A stretch of DNA of 64,000 nt from Myroides sp. NP-2 (GCF_014145665.1 NZ_JACHTD010000001.1:434001-498000); one strand, 5' to 3'. Shown: positions 9,530 through 18,988, counted from the stretch's first letter. Numbers and translations are program-made. The notes: generated by a model from the letters alone, not told the origin.

Positions 9530-9559
9530 AAAAAATCCGAGCCTAGGCTCGGATTTTTT
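9530..9559. terminator. perfectly palindromic terminator after accA
   Basis: AAAAAATCCGAGCC is followed at once by GGCTCGGATTTTTT with TA in the middle, a perfect inverted repeat that can act on both strands. Confidence 0.85.
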
Positions 9560-9661
9560 ATGCTTTAATAGTTCTGTATTCAATTATAAAATCTGTATTT
9601 TTATTAAATGTAAAGATTTAAATAGCAACAGTAGTTTAAAAAAAAGAAGTATTTTCGCACT

Positions 9662-11203
9662 ATGGAAAAAGCAAAAGATATACGTACCTATCCCAGCGCT
9701 TTTTCTAAAGATGTTATCGCTTTAGAAAAAGGAAAAATACCACCTCAAGTTACTGATTTTGAGGAGGCTGTTTTAGGTGCAATGATGATTGATAAAAAGG
9801 GGATTGACGAAGTAATTGACATACTTCAGCCAGAAGCTTTTTATAAGGAAGGACACAAGTATATTTTTGAGGCTATTGATCAATTATTTGTCAGCAATCA
9901 ACCCATTGACTTATTGACCGTATCGGCTCAATTGAGAAAAAATGCAAAGTTGGATATTGCTGGAGGCGATGCTTATTTAGTTAGCCTAACGCAAAAAATT
10001 AGCTCCTCAGCTCATATCGAATTTCACTCTCGTGTTATTCTTCAAAAGTTTATTCAACGCAGCTTAATTCGAATTTCGAATGAAATCATCGAAGACGCTT
10101 ACGATGAAACGACGGATGTTTTTGACTTACTCGATAAAGCGGAAGCTAAGCTATACGAAGTGACGCAGGGGAACATTAAAAAGAGTTCTGAGACGGCTCA
10201 AAGTTTAGTGGCGCAGGCGAAAAAGCGAATTGAAGAGATTAGTACCAAAGAAGGATTGAGTGGATTGGCTACGGGTTTCCACAAACTAGATGAATTAACT
10301 TCTGGCTGGCAGCCCAGTGATTTAATTATTATTGCCGCTCGTCCCGGGATGGGAAAAACAGCCTTTGTACTTTCTATGGCGCGTAATATTGCCATTGCAT
10401 CGGGGGCTGGTGTTGCCTTTTTCTCTTTAGAGATGTCTTCTGTTCAGTTGATTACCCGTTTGATTTCATCGGAAACCGGACTTTCATCTGAAAAACTCCG
10501 TACAGGTAAGTTGGAAAAACACGAATGGGAGCAATTAAACGTTAAGGTGAAAGACTTGGAGCGCGCACCTTTATTTATTGACGATACTCCTTCCTTGTCT
10601 ATTTTCGATTTACGTGCAAAAGCAAGACGTCTTGCCTCTCAATACGGTATTAAACTAATTGTGATTGACTACTTGCAGCTAATGACCGCAGGGGGAAGCC
10701 AAAAAGGAGGAGGAAACCGCGAGCAAGAAATTTCTACTATTTCGCGAAACCTTAAAGCATTGGCAAAGGAACTAGATATTCCCGTTATTGCTTTATCACA
10801 GCTTTCGCGTGCCGTTGAGACCCGAGGTACGTCAAAACGTCCCTTGCTATCCGATTTAAGGGAGTCTGGTGCGATTGAACAAGATGCGGATATCGTATCG
10901 TTTATCTACCGTCCTGAGTACTATAAAATCGAAGAATGGGATGATGAATTCCGCTCACCAACAGCTGGTCAAGCCGAGTTTATTGTGGCTAAACACAGAA
11001 ATGGTGGTCTAGATAATATTCGCTTGAAATTCTTGGGTATGTTTGGTAAGTTCGACAACTTAGATGAAGATGCTCGTATGGAAGGATTTGTTGGTAGTGA
11101 TGGTGTGTTCTCTTCTGCAATTAATAACGGAGGAGGAGCAAATATGACCCAAAATTTACCACCAGCACGAGATGTGTTTAACGATGATGATGTTCCGTTC
11201 TAA
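9662..11203 (+). CDS. dnaB: replicative DNA helicase
   Basis: This 513-residue hexameric helicase of the replication fork has the N-terminal domain (residues 25-130, QVTDFEEAVLGAMMIDKKGIDE) and the RecA-like C-terminal domain from about 185. Walker A ARPGMGKTAF is near residue 222, Walker B LIVIDYLQLM near 335, and SQLSRAVE and LRESGAIEQDAD follow. The C-terminus ends in an acidic DDDVPF, a type of tail often seen in Bacteroidota DnaB. A monocistronic unit with a bidirectional terminator behind it. Confidence 0.97.
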   Translation: MEKAKDIRTYPSAFSKDVIALEKGKIPPQVTDFEEAVLGAMMIDKKGIDEVIDILQPEAFYKEGHKYIFEAIDQLFVSNQPIDLLTVSAQLRKNAKLDIAGGDAYLVSLTQKISSSAHIEFHSRVILQKFIQRSLIRISNEIIEDAYDETTDVFDLLDKAEAKLYEVTQGNIKKSSETAQSLVAQAKKRIEEISTKEGLSGLATGFHKLDELTSGWQPSDLIIIAARPGMGKTAFVLSMARNIAIASGAGVAFFSLEMSSVQLITRLISSETGLSSEKLRTGKLEKHEWEQLNVKVKDLERAPLFIDDTPSLSIFDLRAKARRLASQYGIKLIVIDYLQLMTAGGSQKGGGNREQEISTISRNLKALAKELDIPVIALSQLSRAVETRGTSKRPLLSDLRESGAIEQDADIVSFIYRPEYYKIEEWDDEFRSPTAGQAEFIVAKHRNGGLDNIRLKFLGMFGKFDNLDEDARMEGFVGSDGVFSSAINNGGGANMTQNLPPARDVFNDDDVPF

Positions 11204-11244
11204 TGTATTTATGATAAACGGTAAACGAAACGTTTAGTGACTAT

Positions 11245-11288
11245 AATAACAAAGGCGAAGGATGATTAAAACCTTCGCCTTTGTTATT
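11245..11288. terminator. bidirectional terminator between dnaB and the dismutase
   Basis: AATAACAAAGGCGAAGG (11245-11261) pairs with CCTTCGCCTTTGTTATT (11272-11288); a 17-bp stem between two converging genes, overlapping the end of the dismutase gene. Confidence 0.85.
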
Positions 11289-12042
11289 ATTTTAAATTAG
11301 CATTAGCAAATTCCCAATTGAGGTGAGGAAGCAATGCTTTGATGTATTTTTCTTTGTCATTTTTATAGGATGGCAAATAAGCATGTTCCCATAAATCAAT
11401 TGCTAATAAAGGTTTGCCTAATCTCAAGGTAATGGGATTGGCATTGTTTTCTGTAGTGATCAAGGTTAGTGTATTGCGGTGATCAACCAATAGCCATAAC
11501 CAACCAGAACCTTCAAATTCAACCGACATACGCAAGATTTCTGCTTTTAAATTGTTGTAGGACCCAAAATTCGAGTTAATCAAGGTAGATAAATTCGTAT
11601 CGGGACTCGTGGTTGTATTTTTGTGTATAGATTGCCAAAAGAAATTGTGATTGTAATACGCTCCAGCTAGATTGCTTATTTCTGCTTGTGCGGGTGTTAC
11701 TTTCGTTAGAATACCTACAAGGCTATCAGTGACAAAAGAACTGTTGTGAATCGCTGCATTCAAACGGTTGGCATAACTTAAATGAATTTCGCCATAGTGT
11801 AAAGCCAAATCCTCCGGTTTAAATAGATCTTCAATTTCCTCATAGGAAAAAGAAAGGGGAAGCATGTCAAATGGACCTTGTTTGGTTTTGACCTTTTCTT
11901 GCCCAAGCACCGATTTTTTCTCTACGATAAATGTCTCCCTTTTAGGAATCTCAACTTCTATGCGTTCGCTTTTCTTGCCACAAGATGTCGCTAAAACTAC
12001 AGCAAAGAGTAAGGTAAGGTTTAACGACTTTATTGTTTTCAT
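11287..12042 (-). CDS. lipoprotein Fe/Mn superoxide dismutase family protein
   Basis: This 251-residue protein has a lipoprotein signal (LATSCGKK, Cys near 21) followed by a complete Fe/Mn superoxide dismutase. All four metal ligands can be placed: His in LALHYGEIH, His in YYNHNFFW, and Asp and His in IDLWEHAYLPSY; the GSGWLWLL strand is also present. It would dispose of superoxide in the periplasm or at the outer membrane, whereas most bacterial enzymes of this family are cytoplasmic. It is the last gene of the LUD-cdsA-psd-ACBP group and overlaps the preceding gene by four bases (ATGA). Activity is inferred from the intact ligands; metal preference is not evident. Confidence 0.85.
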   Translation of the reverse strand: MKTIKSLNLTLLFAVVLATSCGKKSERIEVEIPKRETFIVEKKSVLGQEKVKTKQGPFDMLPLSFSYEEIEDLFKPEDLALHYGEIHLSYANRLNAAIHNSSFVTDSLVGILTKVTPAQAEISNLAGAYYNHNFFWQSIHKNTTTSPDTNLSTLINSNFGSYNNLKAEILRMSVEFEGSGWLWLLVDHRNTLTLITTENNANPITLRLGKPLLAIDLWEHAYLPSYKNDKEKYIKALLPHLNWEFANANLK

Positions 12043-12308
12043 TGTTTGGCTAAGATTGTTTTGGCAAGTTTAATATATTCTGTTTTAGCTTGTGTTGTGG
12101 ACAAATGACTCACTTGTGTCCACGCATTGAATTTGAATGCCTTTTTTAAATCATGCGACATATGCTCGAAGTCTTGGTGACTTAGTCCATTAGTCGCTTG
12201 TTTGTAATAGGCGTATATCCGCAGCATAACATCGGGAGCTAAATTTCTTGCTTCTTTAGAAATTCGCTCGTAGGCTTCTAAAAAGTCTTTGTCTAGTTGC
12301 TCGTTCAT
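12039..12308 (-). CDS. acyl-CoA-binding protein
   Basis: This 89-residue four-helix protein is of the ACBP family, which buffers and shuttles long-chain acyl-CoA in the cytoplasm. LRIYAYYKQATNGL corresponds to the conserved LxLYxxYKQAT helix and FKFNAWTQVSHLSTTQAKTEYI to the KWDAWxxxxGxSxxxAxxxYI helix. It sits between phosphatidylserine decarboxylase and the dismutase, with a two-base gap on one side and a four-base overlap on the other, in line with a role in lipid metabolism. Confidence 0.85.
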   Translation of the reverse strand: MNEQLDKDFLEAYERISKEARNLAPDVMLRIYAYYKQATNGLSHQDFEHMSHDLKKAFKFNAWTQVSHLSTTQAKTEYIKLAKTILAKQ

Positions 12309-12310
12309 TC

Positions 12311-12961
12311 CTATTTTTTTGCAATTACCGTTTTGTTACCAATCGCTTTTTGGTTTAACACCACATCTACTTTTGTTCCAAGCGGTAAATATAAATCTAC
12401 GCGAGATCCAAATTTTATAAAACCAGCATCTGTTCCTTGAATGGCTTGCATACCTGGCTTTGCGTAGTTTACAATACGCTTCGCTAGTGCACCAGCGATT
12501 TGACGGTACATCACTTCTCCAAACACCTTGTTTTCTATTACAACCGTTGTTCGTTCATTTTCTTCACTAGCTTTTGGATGCCATGCTACAAGGTATTTCC
12601 CTGCATGATATTGGCTGTATTTGATCAATCCGCTTAATCCATATCGCGTTACGTGTACGTTAATAGGAGACATGAAGATTGATACCATTAATCGCTTGTC
12701 TTTAAAGTATTCAGGCTCATAAACTTCTTCGATTACAACAACTTTTCCATCTACAGGAGCTACAATGACAGCGTCATTGGGAACAATGGTTCGGTCCGGA
12801 TTTCTAAAGAATTGTAACACTAAGATTAGCAGTGCTAGAATAATAGATGACAACGTCATTCTTAACCAATCAATCGTTATGAAATAATCAAAAACTACAA
12901 TAATGATTACAGCGACTACTAACGAGAAAAAAATAATTTTAGTTCCTTCTTTATGAAACAT
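12311..12961 (-). CDS. psd: phosphatidylserine decarboxylase (short form)
   Basis: Psd makes phosphatidylethanolamine from phosphatidylserine using a pyruvoyl group formed by self-cleavage. The 216-residue protein has an N-terminal membrane hairpin (about residues 8-48) and a core with APVDGKVV near 85, NVHVTRYGLSG near 120 and the cleavage motif KFGSR near 182-186, whose Ser would become the pyruvoyl group. This GSR motif and the short length mark the archaeal/Bacteroidota-type enzyme rather than the longer E. coli form. It follows cdsA, which makes CDP-diacylglycerol. Confidence 0.95.
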   Translation of the reverse strand: MFHKEGTKIIFFSLVVAVIIIVVFDYFITIDWLRMTLSSIILALLILVLQFFRNPDRTIVPNDAVIVAPVDGKVVVIEEVYEPEYFKDKRLMVSIFMSPINVHVTRYGLSGLIKYSQYHAGKYLVAWHPKASEENERTTVVIENKVFGEVMYRQIAGALAKRIVNYAKPGMQAIQGTDAGFIKFGSRVDLYLPLGTKVDVVLNQKAIGNKTVIAKK

Positions 12962-12964
12962 GGC

Positions 12965-13753
12965 TTATAAAATTTGAAAAATGATATACAAAAAGGGTGA
13001 GATAAACAAGATGCTGTCTAAGCGATCTAAAATACCTCCGTGTCCAGGCATGATATTGCCACTATCTTTTACACCAGCTTCTCTCTTGAAATGCGATTCA
13101 ACTAGATCTCCAAGTGTACCAAATAATCCTACAAAAATAGCACTTGCAATCCAAATATCCACACTTAATGAAGTAAAAAACTGATATAATACCAGAGAGG
13201 CTAGAATGGCAAAGACAATTCCGCCTACTAATCCTTCTATAGTTTTTTTGGGTGAGATACGTTCAAAGAGCTTGTGCTTACCAAAACGTTTACCTACAAT
13301 ATAAGCAAAAGTATCGTTGGTCCACACAAGAATTAATATACCGATAACAATTTGCGGATCATACCCTGCTGCGGTATATGGCAGATGTAGAAAAGCGAGA
13401 AAACTTCCTATTATATACCCGAGAAAAATGATGATTTTTACGGGAAGACTGCGATTGGGTTTGCGCGTGGTAAATAATTCGGCTGTTATGGCTAGTAGAA
13501 TTAAAAAAGTAAGAATCACTATGGTTTGCATTGGCAAGGCAAAAGCCGACTGAAAAATTGCCAATACGGCAACCAAGCTCAGGCCAACACAAAGGGATTT
13601 GGGTAAATCTATTAAACGAGCAAATTCATAAGCTGCTACGATCATAAAGAATCCAAAAAGTAGTTTAAACGTAAGTACATCGTATAAGGTTGCACTTAGT
13701 AATAGAACAATATAGACAATGCCGGATATCGTTCTTTTAAGGGTTTCTGACAT
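12965..13753 (-). CDS. cdsA: phosphatidate cytidylyltransferase
   Basis: CdsA makes CDP-diacylglycerol from phosphatidate and CTP at the inner membrane. The 262-residue protein has about seven to eight membrane segments. The family signature is present in the second half: ILVWTNDTFAYIVGKRFGKHKLFERISPKKT near residue 142 and, at the C-terminus, GLFGTLGDLVESHFKREAGVKDSGNIMPGHGGILDRLDS near 208-246. Three bases separate it from psd, consistent with one lipid-synthesis operon. Confidence 0.96.
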   Translation of the reverse strand: MSETLKRTISGIVYIVLLLSATLYDVLTFKLLFGFFMIVAAYEFARLIDLPKSLCVGLSLVAVLAIFQSAFALPMQTIVILTFLILLAITAELFTTRKPNRSLPVKIIIFLGYIIGSFLAFLHLPYTAAGYDPQIVIGILILVWTNDTFAYIVGKRFGKHKLFERISPKKTIEGLVGGIVFAILASLVLYQFFTSLSVDIWIASAIFVGLFGTLGDLVESHFKREAGVKDSGNIMPGHGGILDRLDSILFISPFLYIIFQIL

Positions 13754-13756
13754 AAT

Positions 13757-14362
13757 TTAGAGATCTTCTAATAAAAGTAAATATAAGTTTTTAGGAGATC
13801 TGCCATAGCTTAAGAAATCTTGATTGGCAGAAGGTTTAAAGCAGTTAATCGCCGTGATGTTTGTAGGTAATGCGCTGCTGTATTTTCTTTTGATTTCGCG
13901 AAGTCCATCACTTTTTGTACGCGTAATCTGGCTAGTTGTTGCGATAATGATGATGTTGTCAGGAATTTCATGTGGTTTGTAATCCCTTAATTGTTTTTCG
14001 CAAAATAAGATTGCTCCATCGTCTGCAATTAAACTCTCACAAGACGATACAAAAAAGACCGGTTGTTTGGAATTGATGTAGTGAATGTTATTGTCTCTTA
14101 AAAGCGCATGGAATTGACTCTCATGGGTTAATGCCTCTTTTTCAAACCAATCATTCTCTAATAAAACATTGACAAAGGTTTCGTGTAGTTCTGCTTGTGT
14201 ATCGCAGTATAAAAATTTACCGCCGTTATTCCTGAAATTTACTGTAAATAAATCATCAACAGGCATAACAGTCTCAGGAAGATATTGACTTCTTTGATTG
14301 TTAGCCTCTTCGTTACTTTGTTTTGACATAAATCCGCTAATTAACTTCTTTAGAAAGCTCAT
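13757..14362 (-). CDS. LUD-domain protein (LutC/YkgG-like)
   Basis: This 201-residue cytoplasmic protein matches the LUD fold seen in LutB/LutC lactate-utilisation proteins. VFFVSSCESLIADDGAILF near residue 100 and PDNIIIIATTSQI near 134 resemble the conserved core. There is no lactate operon here; in flavobacteria a stand-alone copy beside ftsH and cdsA is, to my knowledge, usual, and its role there is not established. It has its own promoter directly behind the ftsH terminator and starts the cdsA-psd group. Confidence 0.75.
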   Translation of the reverse strand: MSFLKKLISGFMSKQSNEEANNQRSQYLPETVMPVDDLFTVNFRNNGGKFLYCDTQAELHETFVNVLLENDWFEKEALTHESQFHALLRDNNIHYINSKQPVFFVSSCESLIADDGAILFCEKQLRDYKPHEIPDNIIIIATTSQITRTKSDGLREIKRKYSSALPTNITAINCFKPSANQDFLSYGRSPKNLYLLLLEDL

Positions 14363-14399
14363 AGGTTAAGTGTCGAAATATGATGGTTTGTAATATCTT

Positions 14400-14450
14400 C
14401 AAAGATAAAAAAAATCTTAACTTAAATGAGTCTTTAAGTTAAGATTTTTA
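14400..14450 (-). terminator. terminator after ftsH overlapping the promoter of the LUD-cdsA group
   Basis: AAAATCTTAACTTAAA (14411-14426) pairs with TTTAAGTTAAGATTTT (14433-14448). On the minus strand the stem is followed by a run of T, which ends in TATCTTTG (14407-14400), a -7 element for the next gene. One stretch thus ends ftsH transcripts and starts the next operon. Confidence 0.75.
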
Positions 14451-14474
14451 TATAGATTCTTATCGATTGCTTGA

Positions 14475-16439
14475 TTAAGCGATTGTTTCTTCTGTATCCG
14501 ATTGAGGTTGAATTGTGTTTTCTACCGTTTCGGGCTGATCGAAAGGTCGTTTACCAAAGATATTTTCTAGATCTTGTTGGAAAATCACCTCTTTTTCGCA
14601 AAGTAAATCTGCTAATTGGATCAACTTGTCTTTGTGTTCAGTCAAAATGGCTTGTGCACGTTCGTATTGTCCTTCAATTAACTTCGAAATCTCTTCGTCA
14701 ATCACCTTGGCAGTATCTTCAGAATAAGGTTTGCTAAAGTTGTATTCACTTTGACCAGATGAATCGTAATAGGTAATGTTTCCGAGTTTTTCGTTCAATC
14801 CGTAAATGGTCACCATAGCACGTGCTTGTTTAGCTACTTTTTCAAGGTCGCTTAACGCACCTGTAGAGATTTTGTCAAATACAATTTTCTCTGCTGCACG
14901 TCCTCCCATGGTCGCACACATTTCGTCTAGCATTTGTTCCGTGCGAACGATTTGTCTTTCTGCTGGTAAGTACCAAGCAGCACCTAAGCTTTGTCCACGT
15001 GGTACAATGGTTACTTTTACTAGTGGAGCCGCGTGTTCACACATCCAGCTTACGGTAGCGTGACCAGCTTCGTGTATCGCAATGGCGTATTTCTCTTCTA
15101 CTGTAATGATTTTGTTTTTCTTTTCTAAACCACCAATAATTCGGTCAACAGCATCCAAGAAGTCTTGCATATCTACTTCTTTTTTGTCTTTACGCGCTGC
15201 AGTTAGAGCAGCCTCGTTACAAACGTTAGCAATATCTGCACCTGAGAATCCAGGTGTTTGTTTTGCTAAGAAGTCGATATCTAAGTTGTCAACGCGCTTA
15301 ATGTTGCGCAAGTGTACGTTGAAGATTGCTTCTCTTTCTTTAACGTCTGGAAGATCAACATAAATTTGTCTGTCAAATCGTCCAGCACGTAAAAGTGCTT
15401 TATCTAGGATTTCCGCACGGTTTGTCGCTGCTAATACAATAACATTGGTATGCGAACCAAAACCGTCCATTTCCGTCAATAATTGGTTTAATGTGTTTTC
15501 TCTCTCGTCGTTTGACCCAGAGAAATTGCTTTTTCCACGTGCCCTACCCACAGCGTCAATCTCATCAATAAAGATAATGGCTGGTGATTTTTCTTTGGCT
15601 TGCTTAAACAAGTCGCGAACACGAGATGCCCCAACTCCTACGAACATTTCCACGAAATCAGAACCTGAAAGTGAAAAGAAAGGAACTTTAGCTTCTCCTG
15701 CTACTGCCTTAGCCAATAGTGTTTTTCCTGTTCCTGGAGGACCTACTAAAAGCGCTCCTTTTGGAATCTTACCTCCGATAGAGGTGTATTTTTCTGGGTT
15801 CTTTAAGAACTCTACGATTTCTACAATTTCTTCTTTAGCTCCTTCTAATCCAGCAACATCACTAAACGTTACCTTAATGTCATTCTTTTCATCGAAGAGT
15901 TTTGCTTTCGATTTTCCAATAGAGAAAATCTGTCCGCCACCGCCAGCACCACCGCCACCAGTCATTCTTTTCATCATGAATAACCAGAATCCAATGATAA
16001 TGATGATCGGTAAGAAACTAATGAAAATGTCTCCCCAATTGCTCTCAGCTTCAGATTTATATTCCAGAAGTTTGCCTTCTCCAGCAGCCTCATCTAATTT
16101 CTTTTGGAAAATCTCAGAGTTACCGATTTCAGTTACAAACTGTGGTCCTGTACTTTCTTTTCCTAAGATTGACTTGCGTTGTAACTCTTCAAAATCTTTG
16201 CTTTGTAAAGCGTCTTTTGTCAAATATACCTTAGCAACAGAACGATTAAATTCTACTTTCTCCACTTTACCTTCTTTCAGGTAATCGAAAAATTTAGAAA
16301 GACTCAGTTGTTTGGAATCTCCAACACCACTTCCGTTCGATAAAAAGTTTATAACCAATACGATAACCACAATGCTCACGTATAAAATCCACGGGCTAAA
16401 TTTGGGTTTGTTTTGGTTCGGTTTTATGTTTCCCGCCAT
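14475..16439 (-). CDS. ftsH: ATP-dependent zinc metalloprotease FtsH
   Basis: This 654-residue membrane AAA+ protease degrades damaged membrane proteins and regulatory proteins. Two N-terminal membrane helices (about 16-36 and 135-155) enclose a periplasmic domain. The AAA module has Walker A GPPGTGKT at 233-240, IIFIDEID near 292-299 and the second region of homology with [16 protein letters not shown]. The zinc site HEAGH is at 456-460. A Gly-rich linker GGGGAGGGG follows the second helix. It is cotranscribed with rsfS, 18 bases upstream, and ends at a strong terminator. Confidence 0.98.
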   Translation of the reverse strand: MAGNIKPNQNKPKFSPWILYVSIVVIVLVINFLSNGSGVGDSKQLSLSKFFDYLKEGKVEKVEFNRSVAKVYLTKDALQSKDFEELQRKSILGKESTGPQFVTEIGNSEIFQKKLDEAAGEGKLLEYKSEAESNWGDIFISFLPIIIIIGFWLFMMKRMTGGGGAGGGGQIFSIGKSKAKLFDEKNDIKVTFSDVAGLEGAKEEIVEIVEFLKNPEKYTSIGGKIPKGALLVGPPGTGKTLLAKAVAGEAKVPFFSLSGSDFVEMFVGVGASRVRDLFKQAKEKSPAIIFIDEIDAVGRARGKSNFSGSNDERENTLNQLLTEMDGFGSHTNVIVLAATNRAEILDKALLRAGRFDRQIYVDLPDVKEREAIFNVHLRNIKRVDNLDIDFLAKQTPGFSGADIANVCNEAALTAARKDKKEVDMQDFLDAVDRIIGGLEKKNKIITVEEKYAIAIHEAGHATVSWMCEHAAPLVKVTIVPRGQSLGAAWYLPAERQIVRTEQMLDEMCATMGGRAAEKIVFDKISTGALSDLEKVAKQARAMVTIYGLNEKLGNITYYDSSGQSEYNFSKPYSEDTAKVIDEEISKLIEGQYERAQAILTEHKDKLIQLADLLCEKEVIFQQDLENIFGKRPFDQPETVENTIQPQSDTEETIA

Positions 16440-16457
16440 GAAGAATAAATTTTAAGT

Positions 16458-16829
16458 TTAATATTGGCTGTTGATAGTCGTAATCTTTGCGTCTCCCCAC
16501 AAACTTTCTAAGTTGTAGAATTCGCGAATTGATTTTTGGAATACGTGTACTACAACATTAATGTAGTCCATCAATATCCACTCAGCATTTATCTCGCCTT
16601 CAACATGCCAAGGTTTGTCGTGTAATTCTTTTGATACAATTTTTTGGACAGAACCCGCGATCGCATTGACCTGTGTATTAGAGTTCCCATCACATATAAT
16701 GAAGTAATCACAAGGTGTGTTATCTATTTCTCGTAAATCTAAAATTGTTGTGTTTTCCCCCTTTACAGCTTCAATTCCTTTGATAATATTAGCAATCAAT
16801 TCGTCGTTGTTGATAGTTTTGTTTGTCAT
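16458..16829 (-). CDS. rsfS: ribosomal silencing factor
   Basis: This 123-residue protein of the RsfS/Iojap family binds ribosomal protein uL14 and blocks joining of the subunits in poor growth conditions. The signature DYFIICDGNSNTQVNAIA near residues 37-54 and WHVEGEINAEWILMDYINVVVHVF near 74-97 cover nearly the full domain. It is the first gene of the rsfS-ftsH operon and is divergent from birA. Confidence 0.95.
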   Translation of the reverse strand: MTNKTINNDELIANIIKGIEAVKGENTTILDLREIDNTPCDYFIICDGNSNTQVNAIAGSVQKIVSKELHDKPWHVEGEINAEWILMDYINVVVHVFQKSIREFYNLESLWGDAKITTINSQY

Positions 16830-16861
16830 TTATTGATTTTATCTAAATTTCTTCAAGTTAA

Positions 16862-16891
16862 CAAAAATATGTTTCCTAATTTTGGGTTCAA
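16862..16891 (-). promoter_or_regulatory. promoter of rsfS-ftsH
   Basis: On the minus strand, TTG (16891-16889), 19 bases, then TATTTTTG (16869-16862). The rsfS start codon is about 33 bases further on. Confidence 0.7.
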
Positions 16892-16931
16892 ATATAGTGA
16901 ATCGCTTCTGATTAGACTACAATAATTTTAT

Positions 16932-17663
16932 ATGAATATTATCAAACTCGATGCCACTGCATCTACAAATACCTATTTAAAGAATTTGTTAACAACTTGT
17001 GATTTAGAAAATTTCACCACGGTTGTGACTGAAAATCAATTTGCAGGTAGGGGGCAGCGCGGGTCGGATTGGCTATCTGAAGCGGGTAGTAACCTGACCT
17101 TTAGTGTGTTGTTGAAAACAACTCCTGTGTCGATGCAAGGTATTTTTGATCTTAATGTTATGGTTGCTTTGGCTGTTATTCACGCTTTAAAAAAAATGTA
17201 TAATCTGCCATTTTTTGTCAAATGGCCAAATGACATTTTGTCTTGTAATAAGAAAATTGGTGGCATATTGATCGAAAACATTCTCAAATCGCAGGGTAAT
17301 GTATGTTCGATTGTTGGAATTGGAATCAACGGTAATCAACAACATTTTCCGAAAATGAGCAAAGCGAGTTCGCTAGGTATATTAACAGGAGGGGTGATCA
17401 ACAAAGAAGAGCTGCTGCAGTCAATTCTGAGTGAATTGGCCACTGGATTTGCCGTGTTAGAAGCAGGTGATGTAGACGTTTTATGGGAAAAGTACAAAGC
17501 TTGTCTATTTCGAAAAGATGTAGTTTCTGTCTTTGAAATACCGGAAGGAAAGCGGTTTAACGGTATTATACGCGATGTTACCCGCCACGGTAAATTAGTG
17601 GTGGAAACTGAAGAGGAGGCTATGGTATCCTTTGCCCTAAAAGAAGTACAACTATTGTATTAG
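16932..17663 (+). CDS. birA: biotin-[acetyl-CoA-carboxylase] ligase
   Basis: BirA activates biotin with ATP and attaches it to the carrier protein of acetyl-CoA carboxylase. The 243-residue protein has the catalytic motif GRGQRGSDW near residues 39-47, KWPNDI near 97-102 and KIGGILIE near 107-114, plus a small C-terminal SH3-like domain. It lacks the N-terminal helix-turn-helix of the E. coli protein, so it should not act as a repressor. A hairpin starts at its stop codon. Confidence 0.95.
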   Translation: MNIIKLDATASTNTYLKNLLTTCDLENFTTVVTENQFAGRGQRGSDWLSEAGSNLTFSVLLKTTPVSMQGIFDLNVMVALAVIHALKKMYNLPFFVKWPNDILSCNKKIGGILIENILKSQGNVCSIVGIGINGNQQHFPKMSKASSLGILTGGVINKEELLQSILSELATGFAVLEAGDVDVLWEKYKACLFRKDVVSVFEIPEGKRFNGIIRDVTRHGKLVVETEEEAMVSFALKEVQLLY

Positions 17664-17691
17664 TTCAAAATAAGGAACCCCTTATTTTGAA
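17664..17691. terminator. bidirectional hairpin between birA and msrB
   Basis: TTCAAAATAAGG (17664-17675) pairs with CCTTATTTTGAA (17680-17691). It has no clear T run of its own but lies between converging genes. Confidence 0.6.
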
Positions 17692-17704
17692 CCTAGGAAT
17701 TCCT

Positions 17705-18097
17705 TTATTTTTGATGTTTAATTGAAATGGAGTTGATGCAATAACGGTGTCCCGTTGTATCTTGTGGACCATCGGGAAAAACATGGCCTAAATGTCCCTG
17801 ACAATTCGAACAAACTACTTCTACGCGGACCATGCCATGAGATAAATCTTTAATATAAGTTACGCTACCCTCTATTGCTTGGTCAAACGAAGGCCAACCA
17901 CAATGCGAATTGAATTTGGTGGTTGAATCAAACAAAACCTGACCGCAACCCGCACAGACATAGTGTCCTGCTTCATAAAAATCATTGTATTCGCCTGTAA
18001 AAGGGCGCTCTGTTCCTTTTTCTCTCAGAACGTAGAATTCTTCAGGGGTTAGTATTTCCTTCCATTCTTCTGCTGTGGTATGTTTGTCTTTTTTCAT
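17705..18097 (-). CDS. msrB: peptide-methionine (R)-S-oxide reductase
   Basis: MsrB repairs the R form of methionine sulfoxide. The 130-residue cytoplasmic protein has two CxxC zinc motifs (CAGC near 48 and CSNC near 97), the SHCGWPSF motif near 68-75, GHLGHVF near 102-108 and the catalytic Cys in HRYCINSISI near 120. There is no signal peptide and no fused MsrA domain. Confidence 0.96.
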   Translation of the reverse strand: MKKDKHTTAEEWKEILTPEEFYVLREKGTERPFTGEYNDFYEAGHYVCAGCGQVLFDSTTKFNSHCGWPSFDQAIEGSVTYIKDLSHGMVRVEVVCSNCQGHLGHVFPDGPQDTTGHRYCINSISIKHQK

Positions 18098-18109
18098 TTT
18101 TCTGTGGTA

Positions 18110-18988
18110 TTAATGGGTTTCTTGTGTGAAATCGCGAATGCGTTCAATTACTTTTTTATCACCTAATACTTTGCGGTGTCCTAGTCCAGTTGTTACCATC
18201 AACTGACTGTTTGGCGCGTGTTTCTTAATTTGGTAAGCCGCTTTGATTGGAACATCTATATCGTCCTCATCGTGTATAATCAACAAGGGAATATGGATGG
18301 CTTCTGCTGCTTTGTGGACGCAGTAACTATCCATTGTGCGGTTAAATTGTTTTTCAAAGCGCTTTTTAATTATATCGGCAATTTGGGGTTTGAGTTGAAT
18401 TTGCTTGACAAAATCTTCAATGACGTCTTCTACCACGTCTCCACTGCCAATAATGACTGCTTGTTTGGCTTGTAGCCCGTCGCGCAAGGCATTCATCGTT
18501 GTCATGCCCCCTAAAGAATGCCCGACAATGAGGTCAAATGCACCAAATTGTTTTTCGATTTCAAAGGCAGAAGCAATAAACTCCGTCAAATTTGTTTTCG
18601 TTTTTGGCGCAAAACCATGACCAGGTGCATCAAAACTGACAATGTCATAGCCTTGACGAATTAAAATATTGGCAATGGTAACCAATTGGGTGCCTCGTCC
18701 GTTCCAACCATGAATTAAAAGCGCTTTTTTATTGGCTTTTTTATTGATGCCGTATTCGTATACCACAATGTCTTTTTTGATTGCTGGTACAAACAACTTA
18801 TTTTTCTTGCTCTTGGTCAGCATCTCTTTTTCCCTCTTTGGGGTTTTGAATTTAATCGGTGTAATAAAGAGATTCTGCGCAAATTTTGCCGCTAAAGATT
18901 GGGAAAAAAATTGTAAAAACTTCCCGGTCCATATGATTGATTTAGGTACTTCTAATGAGCGTTTTACCTTTTTAGAATTGTCTTGCAT
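18110..18988 (-). CDS. alpha/beta hydrolase
   Basis: This protein of about 292 residues has a serine-hydrolase fold: ALLIHGWNGRGTQL (oxyanion strand), the nucleophile elbow GHSLGGMT, the acid in HDEDDIDVP and the His in GLGHRKVL. The N-terminal 90 residues are basic and contain an amphipathic region that could touch the membrane. I take the ATG complementary to 18986-18988 as start; the frame continues upstream only to a TTG. The substrate is unknown. It lies 12 bases from msrB on the same strand and may be cotranscribed. Confidence 0.75.
   Translation of the reverse strand: MQDNSKKVKRSLEVPKSIIWTGKFLQFFSQSLAAKFAQNLFITPIKFKTPKREKEMLTKSKKNKLFVPAIKKDIVVYEYGINKKANKKALLIHGWNGRGTQLVTIANILIRQGYDIVSFDAPGHGFAPKTKTNLTEFIASAFEIEKQFGAFDLIVGHSLGGMTTMNALRDGLQAKQAVIIGSGDVVEDVIEDFVKQIQLKPQIADIIKKRFEKQFNRTMDSYCVHKAAEAIHIPLLIIHDEDDIDVPIKAAYQIKKHAPNSQLMVTTGLGHRKVLGDKKVIERIRDFTQETH

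Noticed and set aside
15445..16284. 279-codon plus-strand frame inside ftsH
   Set aside because: It is antisense to the strongly conserved ftsH and matches no known protein pattern.
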